Assembly: GCA_020310875.1 (NCBI GenBank)
Contig: CM035407.1
Span: 221,362,496-221,426,495, forward strand
Reading direction: 5' to 3'
Length of the DNA stretch: 64,000 nt
Origin: Ceratopteris richardii
Taxonomy: Eukaryota; Streptophyta; Polypodiopsida; Polypodiales; Pteridaceae
In this document: one piece after another, positions 51,990 to 64,000 of the stretch
Layout: each line of letters starts with the position of its first letter
Position numbering within the stretch: the first letter of the stretch is position 1
Position numbers and translations under genes: made by a program
The notes under the pieces: generated by a model
Database searches by the model: none
Seen by the model: the letters and a program-made list of their open reading frames with translations, nothing else
Told to the model about the DNA's origin: nothing

Positions 51990-53431
51990 TTTAGGTCCAT
52001 GCGTGAGTATGGGGATCAATTTTTCTACCCACTGGGGACATACTTCGAGGTTAAATAGGTACGTGTCTGGTAGATCATCGGGTACTCCTATGGGTGGCTC
52101 CCCATGTGTCATCCTTGATAAGTGATCTGCTCTTATGTGGGTATTCCCTTTCTTTACTACTACCTCAAAATCAAATTCCATCAACAATAAAAACCATCGT
52201 ACTGGTCGTCCTATATTACAAGGCTTATTGACTAAGTACAGTAGGGCTTGATGATCAATGAAGAATTTGAATTTGTTTGCCAACAAGTAGTGTCGAAACT
52301 TCTTTACTGCATACACCATTCCTAGGCCTTCTCTTTCAGTCGTGGTATAATTGCGTTTTGCTTGATTCAATTGTCTACTGGCATAGGCTATAGGGTGATC
52401 TAACTTTCTTGCATCTGCGGGTTGAGCTAAGATGCAACCAATGGCAAACTTGGAAGCATCTATGTGGATATGAAATGGTTTGTTCCAATTAGGTACTCGA
52501 AGGATTGGGGCTGAACTCAATCGATTCTTTAATTCATTAAAGGCTTTTTCACATTCTTCAGTCCAGTTAAACTGTGTCAATAATGCATAAAGAGGTCTAG
52601 CAATTATGGCATACATATGTATAAATATTCGGTAGTATCCACAATGTCCCATAAATGCTTGTACTTCTTTAGCAGTCTTTGGTCTCGGTAAATCTAGAAT
52701 TACTTTGATTTTGTCTTCATCAGTTGAAATTCCATTTTTAGAGACAATATGTCCTAATATCTTTCCTTGTCGAACCATGAAGATACACTTTTTTGGATTG
52801 AGGCATACTCGATATTGTCAACATTTGGCAAAGATCTTTCCTAGTTCAGGGATATGCTCTGATCGTATAGCTGAATAAGTACATAGATCGTCCACGTATA
52901 CCTCCATACTCTTTCTCAAGAACTCCTTGAATACATGACACATCAATCTTTGGAAGGTGGTTGGGGCATTAGTTAGGCCGAAAGGCATAACCCTAAAGGC
53001 GTATACTCCCCATTCAGTTGCAAAGGCTGTTTTATGCTGGTCCTCAGGAGTAATGGCTACCTGATTATAGCCTCCGTGATGGGTAATGGGTAACTATCCC
53101 TTATTGTAGCGGCATTTACTTTTTTCAGATTTATGCATACCCTTAACTTCCCATTCTTTTTCGGTACAACCACCAAAGGTGATACCCACTCTGTGTGTTC
53201 GATCTCGTAAATGAATCCAGCATCTAACAACTTATCTATCTCTTCCTTTATCTTTACTGAGTATACATCATTGTATGTGTACGGTGTTTGTTTAAAAGGT
53301 TTGGCTTTGGATGTCATAGGGACTCTATGAGCACATATAGATGGATCTACTCCTTTCAAGTCCTTATAGGTCCAGGCAAAGACATCCTGATATTCCCTTA
53401 TGAGTCGTATTAACTCTTGTTCTTCCTCCAT
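51990..53431 (-). pseudogene. pol: M pol: RT and RNase H
   Basis: The minus strand encodes an RT closely parallel to G (DVFAWTYKDLKGVDPSICAH, VPKKNGKLRVCINLKK, catalytic VYVDD near 52880-52894) and RNase H (HIDASKFAIGCILAQP, TEREGLGMVYAVKKF, LPDTYLFNLEVCPQW). It stops where G inserted and resumes at 34651. Broken at a few points. Confidence 0.88.
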
Positions 53432-53539
53432 TGAGACATCCTGTCCTATAAAAGTACATCGTTCTTCTCCTTCCTCTGAGGTTACTACTATTTTCTTGGT
53501 CTCCTCTTTGTTGTCATATGCTATTCCTGGTTGTGCTTC

Positions 53540-54895
53540 TCATTTTGGCATTTGAATAGCAATTCTCCTCTCTTCTACTTCATATTTTTTGAAGTGAGCC
53601 GGTACTTCAAACTGATCTTGTGGTTTGCTTTCTCCATCTTCTCGTTCGTTATCTATCCTGAGCTCTTCATCGTGTGTCAATTCCTGATTTATTTCATTAG
53701 CTATGCCACCTATTTTTTTATTTGCATTTTCTGGTTCCATTGGCTCTTGCTCCATTTCAATACTCTCATAGTCTTCCTTCCATTCGTTTTCTATCACTTC
53801 TCCTTCTTCAGCCTCCTGAAGGACTACCACATATAGACTAACATCATATCCTTCCTCATCAATGCATTCATTCATGGTTATCACTTCTTCGTTTACACAC
53901 ACATCGAGAGTAGCTAAAATCTCCATCCAACCATGAGGTTCAAATTCCTCATCTAGAAATGTTTGAGGCATATAGGCTGGCTCTTATACTGATCTAGCAA
54001 CTCCTTGCTTTTGCTGCCATCCTTTTCTCCTATCTTCCTCCTTTTTCGCAGCTTGGCATATCCATAGATGAGTGTCTTCGTTCATCCATGATTGATCACT
54101 TGACCCTATACTATGAATCGACTGATTATCTTCCTCCTTATGAATCTGATTCCATTGTAAGGGGGGAACATCTTGATATGTGTACGTGTGGAGATTTATT
54201 CTTGTGGTGGTTCCTTCATGCTGTAGGTATACAACGTCTTTTCCCCAACCTTGCACTACCTTTAGTTGTCTCATGAAAGGTCTTCCAAGTATCATTTCAT
54301 AATTGCTAGGCCTTTCAAATTGACAAATTGCTAAGGTGTGCTCGAACTCAACTCCACAAGTGGTGAAAACTACTCGTTCCAATATCCCCAGGGGTCGTTT
54401 AGTGTGTCCATCTGCCATTTGTATCTTCATGCGTGTGGGTCTTAAAGCTGGTTTTCCCCATTTCTCCTAGATTTCTTTAGTTGCTATTCCTACTCCAGCT
54501 CCTGTATCTAAAATGGCTTTGGTGGTGTAACCCCTATAGGTAATTGGAAGGAAAGTATTTCCTTCATCTCTCTCACTAAAATCTCCAACCTTATCGACTG
54601 GGATCTTTACTTTGTTTACTTCATCAGATATCTCTTTTTCTTCCATCTTGATCTCCAATTGACTGGTCAGTTTCTCCTTCAAATGTGGTTTGATCTTCAA
54701 AAGTTCTTCCAATGTTAGGGTACAAGGGATTTTTACTTTTTTGAGATGTTGTATGATATCCGATGTTTGGACTGATGGGTTAGGTTCTTTTTTCCTTGTT
54801 GAGGGAATGCAATATAGTTCCGAATTATGTTCGTACTCTCCTGTGTAATTTGGCAAAGCCTTTACTCCTTCATCTTCTTTGTCCCTTGGATCCAT
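53540..54895 (-). pseudogene. pol: M pol: first protease and acidic linker
   Basis: A retropepsin-like domain (AILDTGAGVGIA near 54490-54525, MILGRPFMRQLKVVQGWG near 54250-54305) is preceded by a variable region with LTLEELLKIKP, cf. LTLEELSEDRP in G. The acidic linker (FEPHGWMEILATLDV, QFEVPAHFKKYEVEERR) resembles that of G. Broken. Confidence 0.85.
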
Positions 54896-55207
54896 TGGTA
54901 ATATTTCTTCTCAATTCAACTCAGGTATGGAGTCTTCTATTCTATCTTCTGCTTCTAGCTCTTCAAAGGGTGGTTCAATTCCTTCCACTTTCTTCCATCT
55001 GTCTTCTTGGACTCTTGCCCACAAATCTTTAGGCCATTCCCCTTCTACTTCGGGAACAATGGAACCTTCCCTTTTATCCTCACAATAATTTCCATTATGT
55101 GTCTTACCTGCTTCGGATTTCTCGTGATCATTAGCAATGACACACTCTTGGAATTCTCTTTCGAAAATTCATGTATTGGGTAGTGGAAAAGTAGGTTTTT
55201 CTAAGGT

Positions 55208-57169
55208 CTATTGAGCGACTTCTATTAATTTTTTGCAGATCTCCAACCTCTCTTTCTCTAGGTCATCTCTAGGATATTCTCTTTCACGTTGTTCTATGGT
55301 AGGTCCTGCTCTTATTCGTGCCTTGTACGCCTGAATCCACATAGCTAATTCTTCAGGCATGGGATCCGCTAAAACTGATCCTACCTCTTCTTTTTTAGAC
55401 TTTTCTTTCCGATTTTCTCCTTCCACTTCCTATTTCTCTCCTTGATTTTGTTCGCTCTTCTCATTTTCTTTATTTTGTAGTAGTTTCTTTTCCTTTATCC
55501 TATCTCTACGGTTCTTCCATCTTTGTGTCCGCTTGCTTACAACACTTCTCTCAAGCTCTTCCGAGTCTTCAACTACTTGAGGTATAGGTATGTTCACCCT
55601 TCGGTCGCTTTGGTTGTGTTCTTCAGTTTTTTCTGGGGTCTCTCTAACTTTCGCTCTTGTTATCGCTTTCAATGGCACGATGTATTCCTTATCACTCCCT
55701 GATGATTTGATTAATTCTATCACATTGATTTGCACATTGGATGTAACCTTGTTGGGGTTCTTGGGACAATCTCTGAAAAGGTGTTCCTTACCACAATCAC
55801 TATAGTAGCCTTCCCAGACTCGCTGTGGTGGTGGTGGGTTTGGTAGTGTACATTCTCTGATATAATGATCACCTCCGCATCTATAGCATGGTCCTCTAGG
55901 TACAGGCGGTCTGTTCATAGGTCGGGGGGTTAGGGGTGCTCTTGGAGCTGTGTACATTAATGACACATAGTCCTGCTCATATCCATAGGAACTATCTGGC
56001 ATTTCCATGCCATAGGCATATGGTTCGTACATTTGCCCATATTCTATCATAGAGCTTTCATAACTGAGATAGTTTCCTTGACTATAGTCATAAGATGAGT
56101 CATATGGTTCATTACTAGTCAATGGTGTGGCTGGGACTATTGCTCTCTCTAAGTTTTCATCAGGTTGAGCTATTTTCACTGGGACAACATTCTGAGGATG
56201 GGGTGGTTGTTGTCCTAACACCGATTGTGGTTGATTGTAACTTTGATAAGCATATGGTCGTGGTACAGGTGCCTGCTGTTGATATGTGGGATATCTAAAG
56301 GCTTCACCTCCTTGATCTCTCTGAGGGTATCCTTAAGGTCTCATGAGTGGTTGTGTTGGTCTTGCTTGCCTATTGTAAGGACAATTTTCTGAGTTGTGAT
56401 TTGTGTATTTTTGTTCTATGTTGCAATATTGTAAAGGGCCTGGCCCGGGTGGTCTATTGTAATCATAAGCAGGTGGTGGGACTACTCCCCTAGTGCACAG
56501 ATGAGAGGGATGATCGCCTCCACAATGCATACATCTCCTAAGCATGGGCACTCTCATTGGGTTGTTGGGGTGGTTCCTTTGTCCTTGAACATTCAACTTC
56601 TTTGCGACTAAGTCGGCTATTTCCTCTACATTGTTCTTAGGGTTTGATGTGCTGCTTGTTGAATCTTCACTCTTCGTACTACCTTGAGGTATTTTCAGAT
56701 CCTCCGCTAAATTGTCCTCTAGGTCAATACATTCCTTCATGCATTCTTGCAAAGTTTGAACTCTCTTCACTTACACCAGAGATCTTAACGATCCATTCAA
56801 TAATCCTTCCAAAAATAATGACACCATTTTGTTTTGGGTGGGTCTCTCTTCCACTGGACACCTATCCACATACTGCTTGAATCTTCTTGCTGCCAATCTC
56901 GCTGATTCCGTAGGAGCTTGCTTAAAGCTATGGATTAATGACGAAGAATTATTTTTAATTCCGGATTTAGTGAATTCTTCAATCATTTCTTGATAGACTT
57001 GTTCCATATTTTGAAAATTGTTAGGATCTAATGGCTGGAACCAAGCTAAAGCCGTGTCCGTCAGAGTTAGACCAAAAGATTCATATTGGATAAAAAAATC
57101 TTCTACTTGTTCGGCTCTGATTACTTGCTTGAATTCAGCTATATGATTGTAAGGTTCACTAGAGCCATC
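55208..57169 (-). pseudogene. gag: M gag (E3 family)
   Basis: Capsid domain YDGSSEPYNHIAEFKQVI, ALAWFQPLDPN, FTKSGIKNNSSSLIHSF, nearly the E3 sequence. Knuckles CMHCGGDHPSHLC, CYRCGGDHYIREC and SDCGKEHLFRDC follow, separated by a Tyr/Ser-rich stretch. The C-terminal part is like G gag (SVLADPMPEELAMWIQAYKA). The gag N-terminus is not present; env-position ORF3 sequence precedes it directly. Broken. Confidence 0.85.
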
Positions 57170-60100
57170 ATAATAATACTTGTTTGATGACAATCCTACC
57201 CTTGCAAGCTGGTAATTTTTAATACTTTCAATAATCATGCAAAAAGGTATACCTAGAACATCTGCTGCCCAATGGTGTTGGTCTGCATTTATTCCTTTGT
57301 TGAGAGAAAAAATCACAGTTTGTTCTTCATATTCATTATGCATTTTTCTGATAAATTCCAATCTAGATTCCCTTTCTGTTAAAAGCTTCTGAACAAACTC
57401 ATCTGAGTACTCCTCAACTATTGCTTTGTTTCCTTGTTCATCAAATTGTTGAGCTCTATTATCTTCTCCCCCTTCATATTCTTCTGCTTGTGTAGTCTCT
57501 GCCTGCTCTTCAACCTGGCTTTGTGGATTTTCCAATTTTTTTTTGTAGCTCCTCCACCATCAACATTAAGCTTCTACTCTGAGATGCCCACAACTCTCTT
57601 TCTGATTTCCACTCACTTCTTTCTTTTTCTATGCTCAACTGCCAATCACTCCTCTCTTTTGCTATATCCAAATGTAGTTTATTAAAACCTCTCATTGAGC
57701 TGACAACATGTACACTAGCTTGCTTTTCCAACTCCTTAGCTTCCTTCAGCTCTGCTTGTAGTCTTAGGATTTCTTTATTCAATTCCTCTCTCTCATCCTG
57801 TGTTACTTGTACAATCTTGCTCTCTTCTTTTATTTGGCCTTCTTTTATTTGGCCTTCTTCCATCAATAACCTATTTATTTCTTCATTTGCTTTGACCATA
57901 ATCTGATATGAGCTTTGAAGTGTTCTGTATCTTCCTTCTATTTTCTTCAGCTACATTTCTATTTTGGTGCTATGATCTATCTGTTTTGCACATTTCTCTT
58001 AAAGAAATTGAATTTTGTTTTGTTGTTGAACCTCCAATTCTTCCAATGAAATTATCCTGTTGGTCAAATCCTCATTTCTTTCTTGAACAATCTTCAGCTG
58101 TTCCTTTAATTCCTCCTTTTCTTTCTTTTACTCATCAATGATTCTACTGCCTTTTACAAACTCTAATTCAGCCACCATTCTTGATATAATCATATTTCTA
58201 CTAGATGGTCTGAATTGCTCTATATTGCTCATGATTACTTTACAAGCAGACCTAATATCCTTGGGTATCCTTTCTAACCCAGCTTCTAACTCTACTTGCT
58301 TTACTTCTATCTGTTTTTCTTCCTTGCAGTCTTTTCCTTCTTCATCTTCTTCCTCATATTCTATGACCTGGTCCTTTTGCTCTTCACATCCCTTTTCTGC
58401 TTTCATTTCCTCTTTATCTGCAACATCTTCCTCATACCCCAGTGTCTGATTCTGTTCCTTCTCATAATCTGATGTTTCTTTTACTATTTCCAACTCTTCT
58501 GCCTTCTTCTTCTCCATTACCTGTTGTTTCTCTTCAATGACATGTTCTTCCTTTTCCTATACTTTATTATCCTGAGTTGAAGTTGAATCATTCTCCACTG
58601 AGAATTTTACCTGATCATTCATTTGCTGCTCCTGTTGTCCCTCCTCTTGCTCATCTATATCCATAAGATCTAATGCTTCCTCTTTTTCCTGATCTTCTGC
58701 AATTGTGAACTCCTCATTATGATTTAAATCATAAAGTATGTCTTCTATACTTTGGTTTATTTCTTTTTCTGTATTTCCTTCTTTCCCCTCCTTGAAATCC
58801 ATCTTTTCTAGTACTTCCTCAGTTTCCTCAATTCGATCTTTGTTTTCCTTCTTGTGCACTGAAGCAAAATTTTCCTCATTAAATTTGAAATAAGTTTGCT
58901 TTGATGGTTTTGTCCATACTGTTTTAAACCCTGAGTCCACTAATCCACAACTAAACTCTTTCCTTCAACCTCTTCTTCCATCACCACTGCTTTACCTTTT
59001 AGTATCCTTTTCTCTTCTCCAGAACTAACCTCTTTTGCTACTTCTTCTTGGACCTGTTTTCCTTGTGACTTCTCACTCAAATCTTCTGGTGTTTTATTTT
59101 TCTCAGAGGCTTGTACTGTCACATTTGGTGTGCTAGGTACTGAGAAATTTAAACTTTTCAAAAGGAAATTTTGAATGTCACTCTCTGAATCTGAAGAGAA
59201 CTATGAAGAACTAGCTATCCCTGATTTTTCCATTCTTGGTTCTTCTATAATAATGGATTCCTCTTGCTTCTTTTCTTCTACTGACAATTTTCCTGTCTCC
59301 ATCCTTTGTACAGGTTCTACTGCTTTGCTTTTGTTTTTCTTGGTAAACTTCTTTTTCTGCACAGGTTTCTTCTGAACCTTCTTCTTCACTACTACTGTGG
59401 TCCTAGTTTCAAGAGGACCTTGTAACTCCTTGAAATAAGCCAACAATTCTACTTCCTTTTTAACAAAAACCACTTCAGTCTCTGCTGCCATCATCTGATC
59501 ATGCAACTCTTCATAGTGTTCCACTTATTCTTGTATCCAGTCGGTTGCTTTACAAGAGTAGTCTTCCAGCATTTTTTGATATTGGGCTTCATAGATTGCC
59601 CTTTTATTGTTTCCTTGAGTCAAATAAGTATACAATTGTTCCTTTCTTGTTTGAGGTCGATGTGGTTCATTTGAAGAATGTACTTCCTTTTGAGCAGCTT
59701 CATGCTCTTCCTTCATTGCTTCCTCCTGTTCTAATTCCACTTTTCTTGGATCCAATCTTCTTTTCTTTACTGGAATGACTTCTTCTGAGACTCCCTTTCT
59801 TTTCCTTTCTGCTCCCCTCATGCTTGGTTGGGCTTCTGCTTCTCTTACAGACATAATCTTAGAAGGACTTTTGATTCCTTCATCAAACTTATGAAGTATT
59901 GAGCTTCTAGAGCCAATTTCAATTGATCCTCCATGCCTATAACATGATATATAATCCTTGTCAAGAATTGTGCTCCATTCATGAACTTCCTTTGCTCCCA
60001 ATGTTTGGCTGCTTCCTTCAATTGATCATGTATGTATGGAGTTACATCCATCACTCCAAAAGGTTTGGTCCTATCCTTATTATTAAACATGATCAATGTC

Positions 60101-60780
60101 ACTGGTTTGTGTGGCATGGTGTATCTAGGTAGTTTTGGAAAACAAAAGTATTGAAGGAACATTCTGATAGCATATTCTTCATTTTCTTTTCCTTTCAAAT
60201 CAGCAAATTTGGAATATCCTGCATAGGTGGCTTTATTCTTTTTGACAAAGCTGTTATCCAACTTGGTTCCCATTGAATAGAACTGGAGGGCTTCCCTAAC
60301 ATGCTCTGCCTTTATAGTAATATTCACTTCTTTGTTTTCCTTGTCCTTGACTGAACACCTAAAATATGCATCATTGCCCTTTCCAAATTCCAACAGATTG
60401 TTCATAACTTGGGATACTCTCTCAAAGTCTATGAAAAATAAAGGTTCATCTAGCAGTCTGTGTAATCCTACTGCTTTCCATCTTTTATAATTGACTGCAA
60501 TTTTTTGGAATTTGTAAAATTCTTGGCGCATCATTGTATACTTGTGGCCTCCAACTCCTACTGTGAAAATGTGCTGACCAATGATACTAAGGGTTTCCTT
60601 TAGTTCCTTGGCTACCTTCTCTGCTTCTGGAATTTCCTACTCTTCATCAGGCTCTAGCTCCACTTTTTCTATTGTTGCTTCACTGTCTAAGAACCAATGT
60701 CCTCTAGACAAAGTTACTGAGTCTGCTTTGAAGTCATGGATTGACAGTTCCTTTGGATTCATCATTCCAGAGAAAATATA
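57170..60780 (-). pseudogene. M ORF3, E2-type env-position protein
   Basis: The minus strand parallels 16751-20200 of E2 throughout: start region NPKELSIHDFKADS, HRLLDEPLFFIDFERVSQV, FLQYFCFPKLPRYTMPHK, a Lys/Glu-rich coiled-coil middle (57510-59524) and LNKGINADQHHWAADVLG. The conserved C-terminal domain is replaced by gag from 57169 on. Similar sequence and motif order in two copies supports a real protein family. Broken at several points. Confidence 0.8.
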
Positions 60781-61425
60781 ACATTCACACAAAAAAGAAG
60801 ACTCCACCCACATGAGTCACAATAAACATAAATGAAATCACATTTATCTTGAGATATAAATGAAAAAGAATGAAAATAAAATATGAGATGAATCCTAACT
60901 TCCTCCTTTGTATCACAGATATAACTCAATTGAAGTGATCATCACATATGTAGAAAGATGTTTAGTGCTCTCTTCCCTTTTGACAGGCTCTTTTTTATAT
61001 ATTTTTAACAATAAAAAGAAAAAAATGAGAAAAAGAAAGAATGAATGAAAAATAAAACCTGCTTAATTACAACCTATATCTTGCTTGTGCTATATAACTT
61101 ATAGAATTAAAAGAATTATCAAAGAGTTGATAATTTTTCTCTAAACACCCTTTTTTTTTCCTCTTTTGTTTTTTGTTTTCTTCTTTTTTCTCTTTTTCTT
61201 TTTGTTTTCTTCTTTTTTTTTCTATCTTTTTTTTTATACTAATAATTTCCTCCACTTCTCTCTCTTCCCCTCCTATTTCTTTTCTTAGAAAGAGGACGAG
61301 ATAAAGTCAATGGAAATAATTTCCAGGATGTCATAATTTTCTTCTGGTAAAATTCTGAGTTCTTTATCAAAAATCCCATGTGTGCTTCAGACGACCATTT
61401 TGCCTTGTCCTTCATCTATAATTCC
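60781..61425 (-). other. M region between pol and ORF3
   Basis: No gene. It matches the E2 region 16061-16750: GA-rich tract, TATAAGTTATATAGC block (about 61105-61085, minus) and pyrimidine-rich sequence before ORF3. The T/C-rich run at 61140-61240 is the complement of the A/G-rich tract in E2. Confidence 0.6.
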
Positions 61426-62813
61426 TCATACTTTTTGAGTTATTTTAGTATCTTCATGCTTGTTTCCTTTCCATTGAATCAGATTTGATTTTTTTACACA
61501 ATAATACTTGATTCCTGTTGACTTTGTTCTAGGAATAAAACCATCTTCTTTTGATAAACTGTACTTGGAAGTTTTTGGCTTCCATATCCATATAGTTCTG
61601 GGAAATTGTTTTGATGAGCAGTGCTTGTATGTACTTTGTTTCCATATTCTTCCTTTCTTGATGCCTAGATGCTTCTGACCATTCCATACTTGCCACCTTT
61701 CTTCTGTCTTTTCAACACCTTTTGTTTCTTTAGTTTTCTCTTGTTTTTGATTGAAGTAAATTTGTTCATGAAGAGGTGGTGTTTGTGATTTCTTTATAGC
61801 TTCTAGTGAAAAAGTAAATCCCTCCAATTCTGAGGCATAGATATCCTGTTGATTTTCTTGTTCTTCATCACTCAATAAAAACATTAAAAACCTTTTGTCA
61901 TTTAATGTCAATTTAAGATTCATATTTTCAAAATCCAAAATTACTTTACCTTGCCTGAGCCATGGTTGTCCCAAAATCAATTTCTGAGTCATCATATGAT
62001 ATGGCCATTCTTCACAATCTATTTTCATATATTCTTCATTGAACTTAACTTTAATAGATGGTGAAGACATGCTTTGTATTATCTGTCCTTCTAAGGTTTT
62101 GATAATTGTTTTACTTTCAGTCCTTTTTAGGTTAAACTTATCTAACAAAACTGAACTGATCAAATTTACTTGTGCACCTGAATCTATCAAAACCTTGATT
62201 TTATCATCATGAAAATTCATTGTTATAACAGGCAAATGCTCTCTTACTCTTAAAGGTGTTTCACATAAAAGGACTTCTCTAAGATCCTTGATTTTTCTTA
62301 TCCTTTCCTTTGCCTCCTGTTGAGCTTCATTCCTAATTTTTTCCTCTTCTTTTTTCCTGTTTTGAGCTTGATGTATTCTTCTCCATTTAGCAACAGTTAA
62401 TGGAAGATCATAACTTTTTACTCTACATCCACTTATAAAGTTTGGCATGATTTCTCCATCTATATTAGCTAATTGGATAGCTCCACTGTTACTTATTTGA
62501 TTGATAATATAAGGCCCATGTCCTTGTTTCTGAAATTTCTTTTGATGTTCTTTTACTGTATAAGCCAAAACTAGATCTCCTTCTTGTAAATCATTTTCTT
62601 TAATATGAACATCATGATAAGCTTTTTGCCTTCTCTTGTCTGCATATATGCTCATGATTGCTTGAAGTCTAGAGGCTCCTAGTTTTTCCAATTCCACCAC
62701 TCTCTCAGATAGTTCATGTCCAATCCACTTGTATTGACTACCCACCTTTAGTGTTGGAATACGGAATTCTAAAGGCAGAACTGCATTTTGTCCATATACC
62801 AAATTAAATGGTG
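61426..62813 (-). pseudogene. pol: M integrase C-terminus, second protease and Trp/Lys/Pro tail (E2 family)
   Basis: FNLVYGQNAVLPLEFRIP, YADKRRQKAYHDVHIKEN and KEHQKKFQKQGHGPYIINQI are the integrase C-terminal region. The basic helix RKKEEEKIRNEAQQEAKERI is followed by PR2 (VLIDSGAQVNLISSVLL, LILGQPWLRQGKVILDFE), then a tail with RTIWIWKPKTSKYSLSKEDG. The order equals G pol from about residue 1443 on. It is open over this stretch although the element as a whole is broken. Confidence 0.85.
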
Positions 62814-64000
62814 ATGGTTTGGCATCTGAGGTCATGGGAATTGTGTGTGAGCATATGTCCGGGTCTACACCTTTTAAATCCTTGTAACTCCAAGCGAATA
62901 TATCTCTGTATTCTCTTAGCACGGCTATCAACTCATAATCCTCTTCTTTTGTCAGGTCATGCCCTATGTAAGTGCATCTTTCTTCTCCTTCTTCCATGGC
63001 TACCACTATTTTCTTGGTGGTTTCTTTGTTATCGTAAGCCTCCTCTGATTGAGCTTCACGTTTAGGCATTCTTACCATTACTCTTCTATCGTCTATTTCA
63101 TACTTCTTAAAATTTTCAGGGACCTCAAACAAAGATTCTTCCTCCTCGGGTGCGACTTCTCTCTTATTTTTTTTCTTTCCTTCATCCTTAGGGGTCACTT
63201 GTGTGGTTAACCTTACGTCATTTGTGAGCTCTCCATGTCTTTGAGGGTGAGCTTCAACTTCATGGAAGTATTCCTCATCTGATGCAAATGGTGGGTCCAT
63301 AATGATTGACTCTAAATCGGAGTCACTTGCATCCTCAAATGCATCAGGGATAGGTTCACATTCTTCTAAACTTGCATCTCCCATGATTGGTTCTATGGAG
63401 AAGACTGAAATGTCATAGCCATCCTCATCACAGTGGGGTGTCCATTGTTCTTCATTGATGGCTACATCCATTGTTGCTAAAATTTCAGCCCAACCATGAG
63501 GCTCAAATTCTTCGTCACGAAATACTATAGGTGCATAGGCTGGGTCTTGAATTGATCTATGGGTTTCTTTCGCACCTACCTCTCTGGCTTTTTCTTCTAC
63601 TGCTACTTTACACATCCATAATTGGTGTCTTCATGCATCCATGAAGATCCTGATCCTATGGAATGCACTGACTCAGTATCATCTTTAGCTCTATGGATGG
63701 GATTCCATTGGATAGGAGGGACATCTCTATGAGAGTAATCTTTGAGATTAACCTTGGTCATGACACCTAAGTGTTATAGATACAAGGAATTGGTTCCCCA
63801 ATCCTGTACCACTTGCAACTGTCGCATAAATGGTCTTCCCAAAATCATCTCATAGGCATGGTTCTTACTAAAATCACAGATAGCAAATGTGTGCTCAAAC
63901 TCTACACCACAAGTAGTGAGATTTATTCCCTCTAACAGCCCTAAGGGTCTTTCTATGTGACCATCGGCCATCTGCAATTTCATTCTTGTGGGCCTGAGTG
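62814..64000 (-). pseudogene. pol: M first protease and linker of the G family, running off the right edge
   Basis: About 90% identical by eye to G pol residues 200-602: MADGHIERPLGLLEG, MILGRPFMRQLQVVQDWG, FEPHGWAEILATMDVAINEE, DDRRVMVRMPKREAQ, up to HTIPMTSDAKPS, after which E2-type integrase sequence begins. The PR1 active-site part lies beyond 64000. Confidence 0.88.

Overview
This window looks like intergenic DNA from a large plant nuclear genome. I find no host gene in 64 kb. Nearly every segment can be assigned to nested Ty3/Gypsy-type LTR retroelements of the non-chromoviral, Athila/Tat-like branch. The plant assignment rests on a primer site matching the 3' end of plant tRNA-Asp, T-rich plant-like introns, WRKY-type W-boxes in one LTR, and the pol domain style. 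The species cannot be fixed from the sequence.

Layout. (1) 1-835: the terminal LTR of a minus-strand element that runs off the left edge. It sits inside the 5' LTR of E1. (2) 836-13380: E1, plus strand. It carries gag, protease-RT-RNaseH-integrase, an env-position ORF behind its own promoter and leader intron, and a 3' LTR. A 1.5-kb non-coding LTR-type element (6334-7871) with its two LTRs in opposite orientation sits inside the integrase. (3) 13381-21776: the right part of E2, plus strand, into whose leader E1 inserted. It has a hairpin repeat array, gag, integrase C-terminus, a second protease, a large env-position ORF and a 3' LTR. (4) 21777-32735: E3, plus strand. It has another hairpin array and a gag region, the latter present twice as a 5.5-kb direct duplication. 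(5) 32736-34540: E4, plus strand, a 5' LTR and gag related to E1. (6) 34541-64000: a minus-strand mosaic element M, split at its pol by G (34652-51984).

G is a 17.3-kb minus-strand element that looks whole. Its two 570-bp LTRs differ at one site by eye, it is flanked by the target duplication CCATC, and its reading frames are long and open. It is the most remarkable object in the window. Its pol carries two retropepsin-like domains (one before RT, one after integrase) and two tandem H2C2 zinc-binding modules before the integrase core. Downstream is a ~1400-residue protein with a globular N-terminus, proline-rich middle, coiled coils and a conserved C-terminal domain. The second protease and the C-terminal domain recur in E2 and M, so they are family traits rather than accidents of one copy.

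The elements share a plan: LTR, primer site, leader with an array of short hairpin-forming repeats, gag beginning M-x-L-x-S, pol with a second protease, a short Trp/Lys/Pro-rich segment, then the env-position ORF behind a splice acceptor. Relative ages from LTR pairs: G is very young (about 0.2% divergence) and E1 older (about 1%). The hosts E2, E3 and M are older by nesting and are broken.
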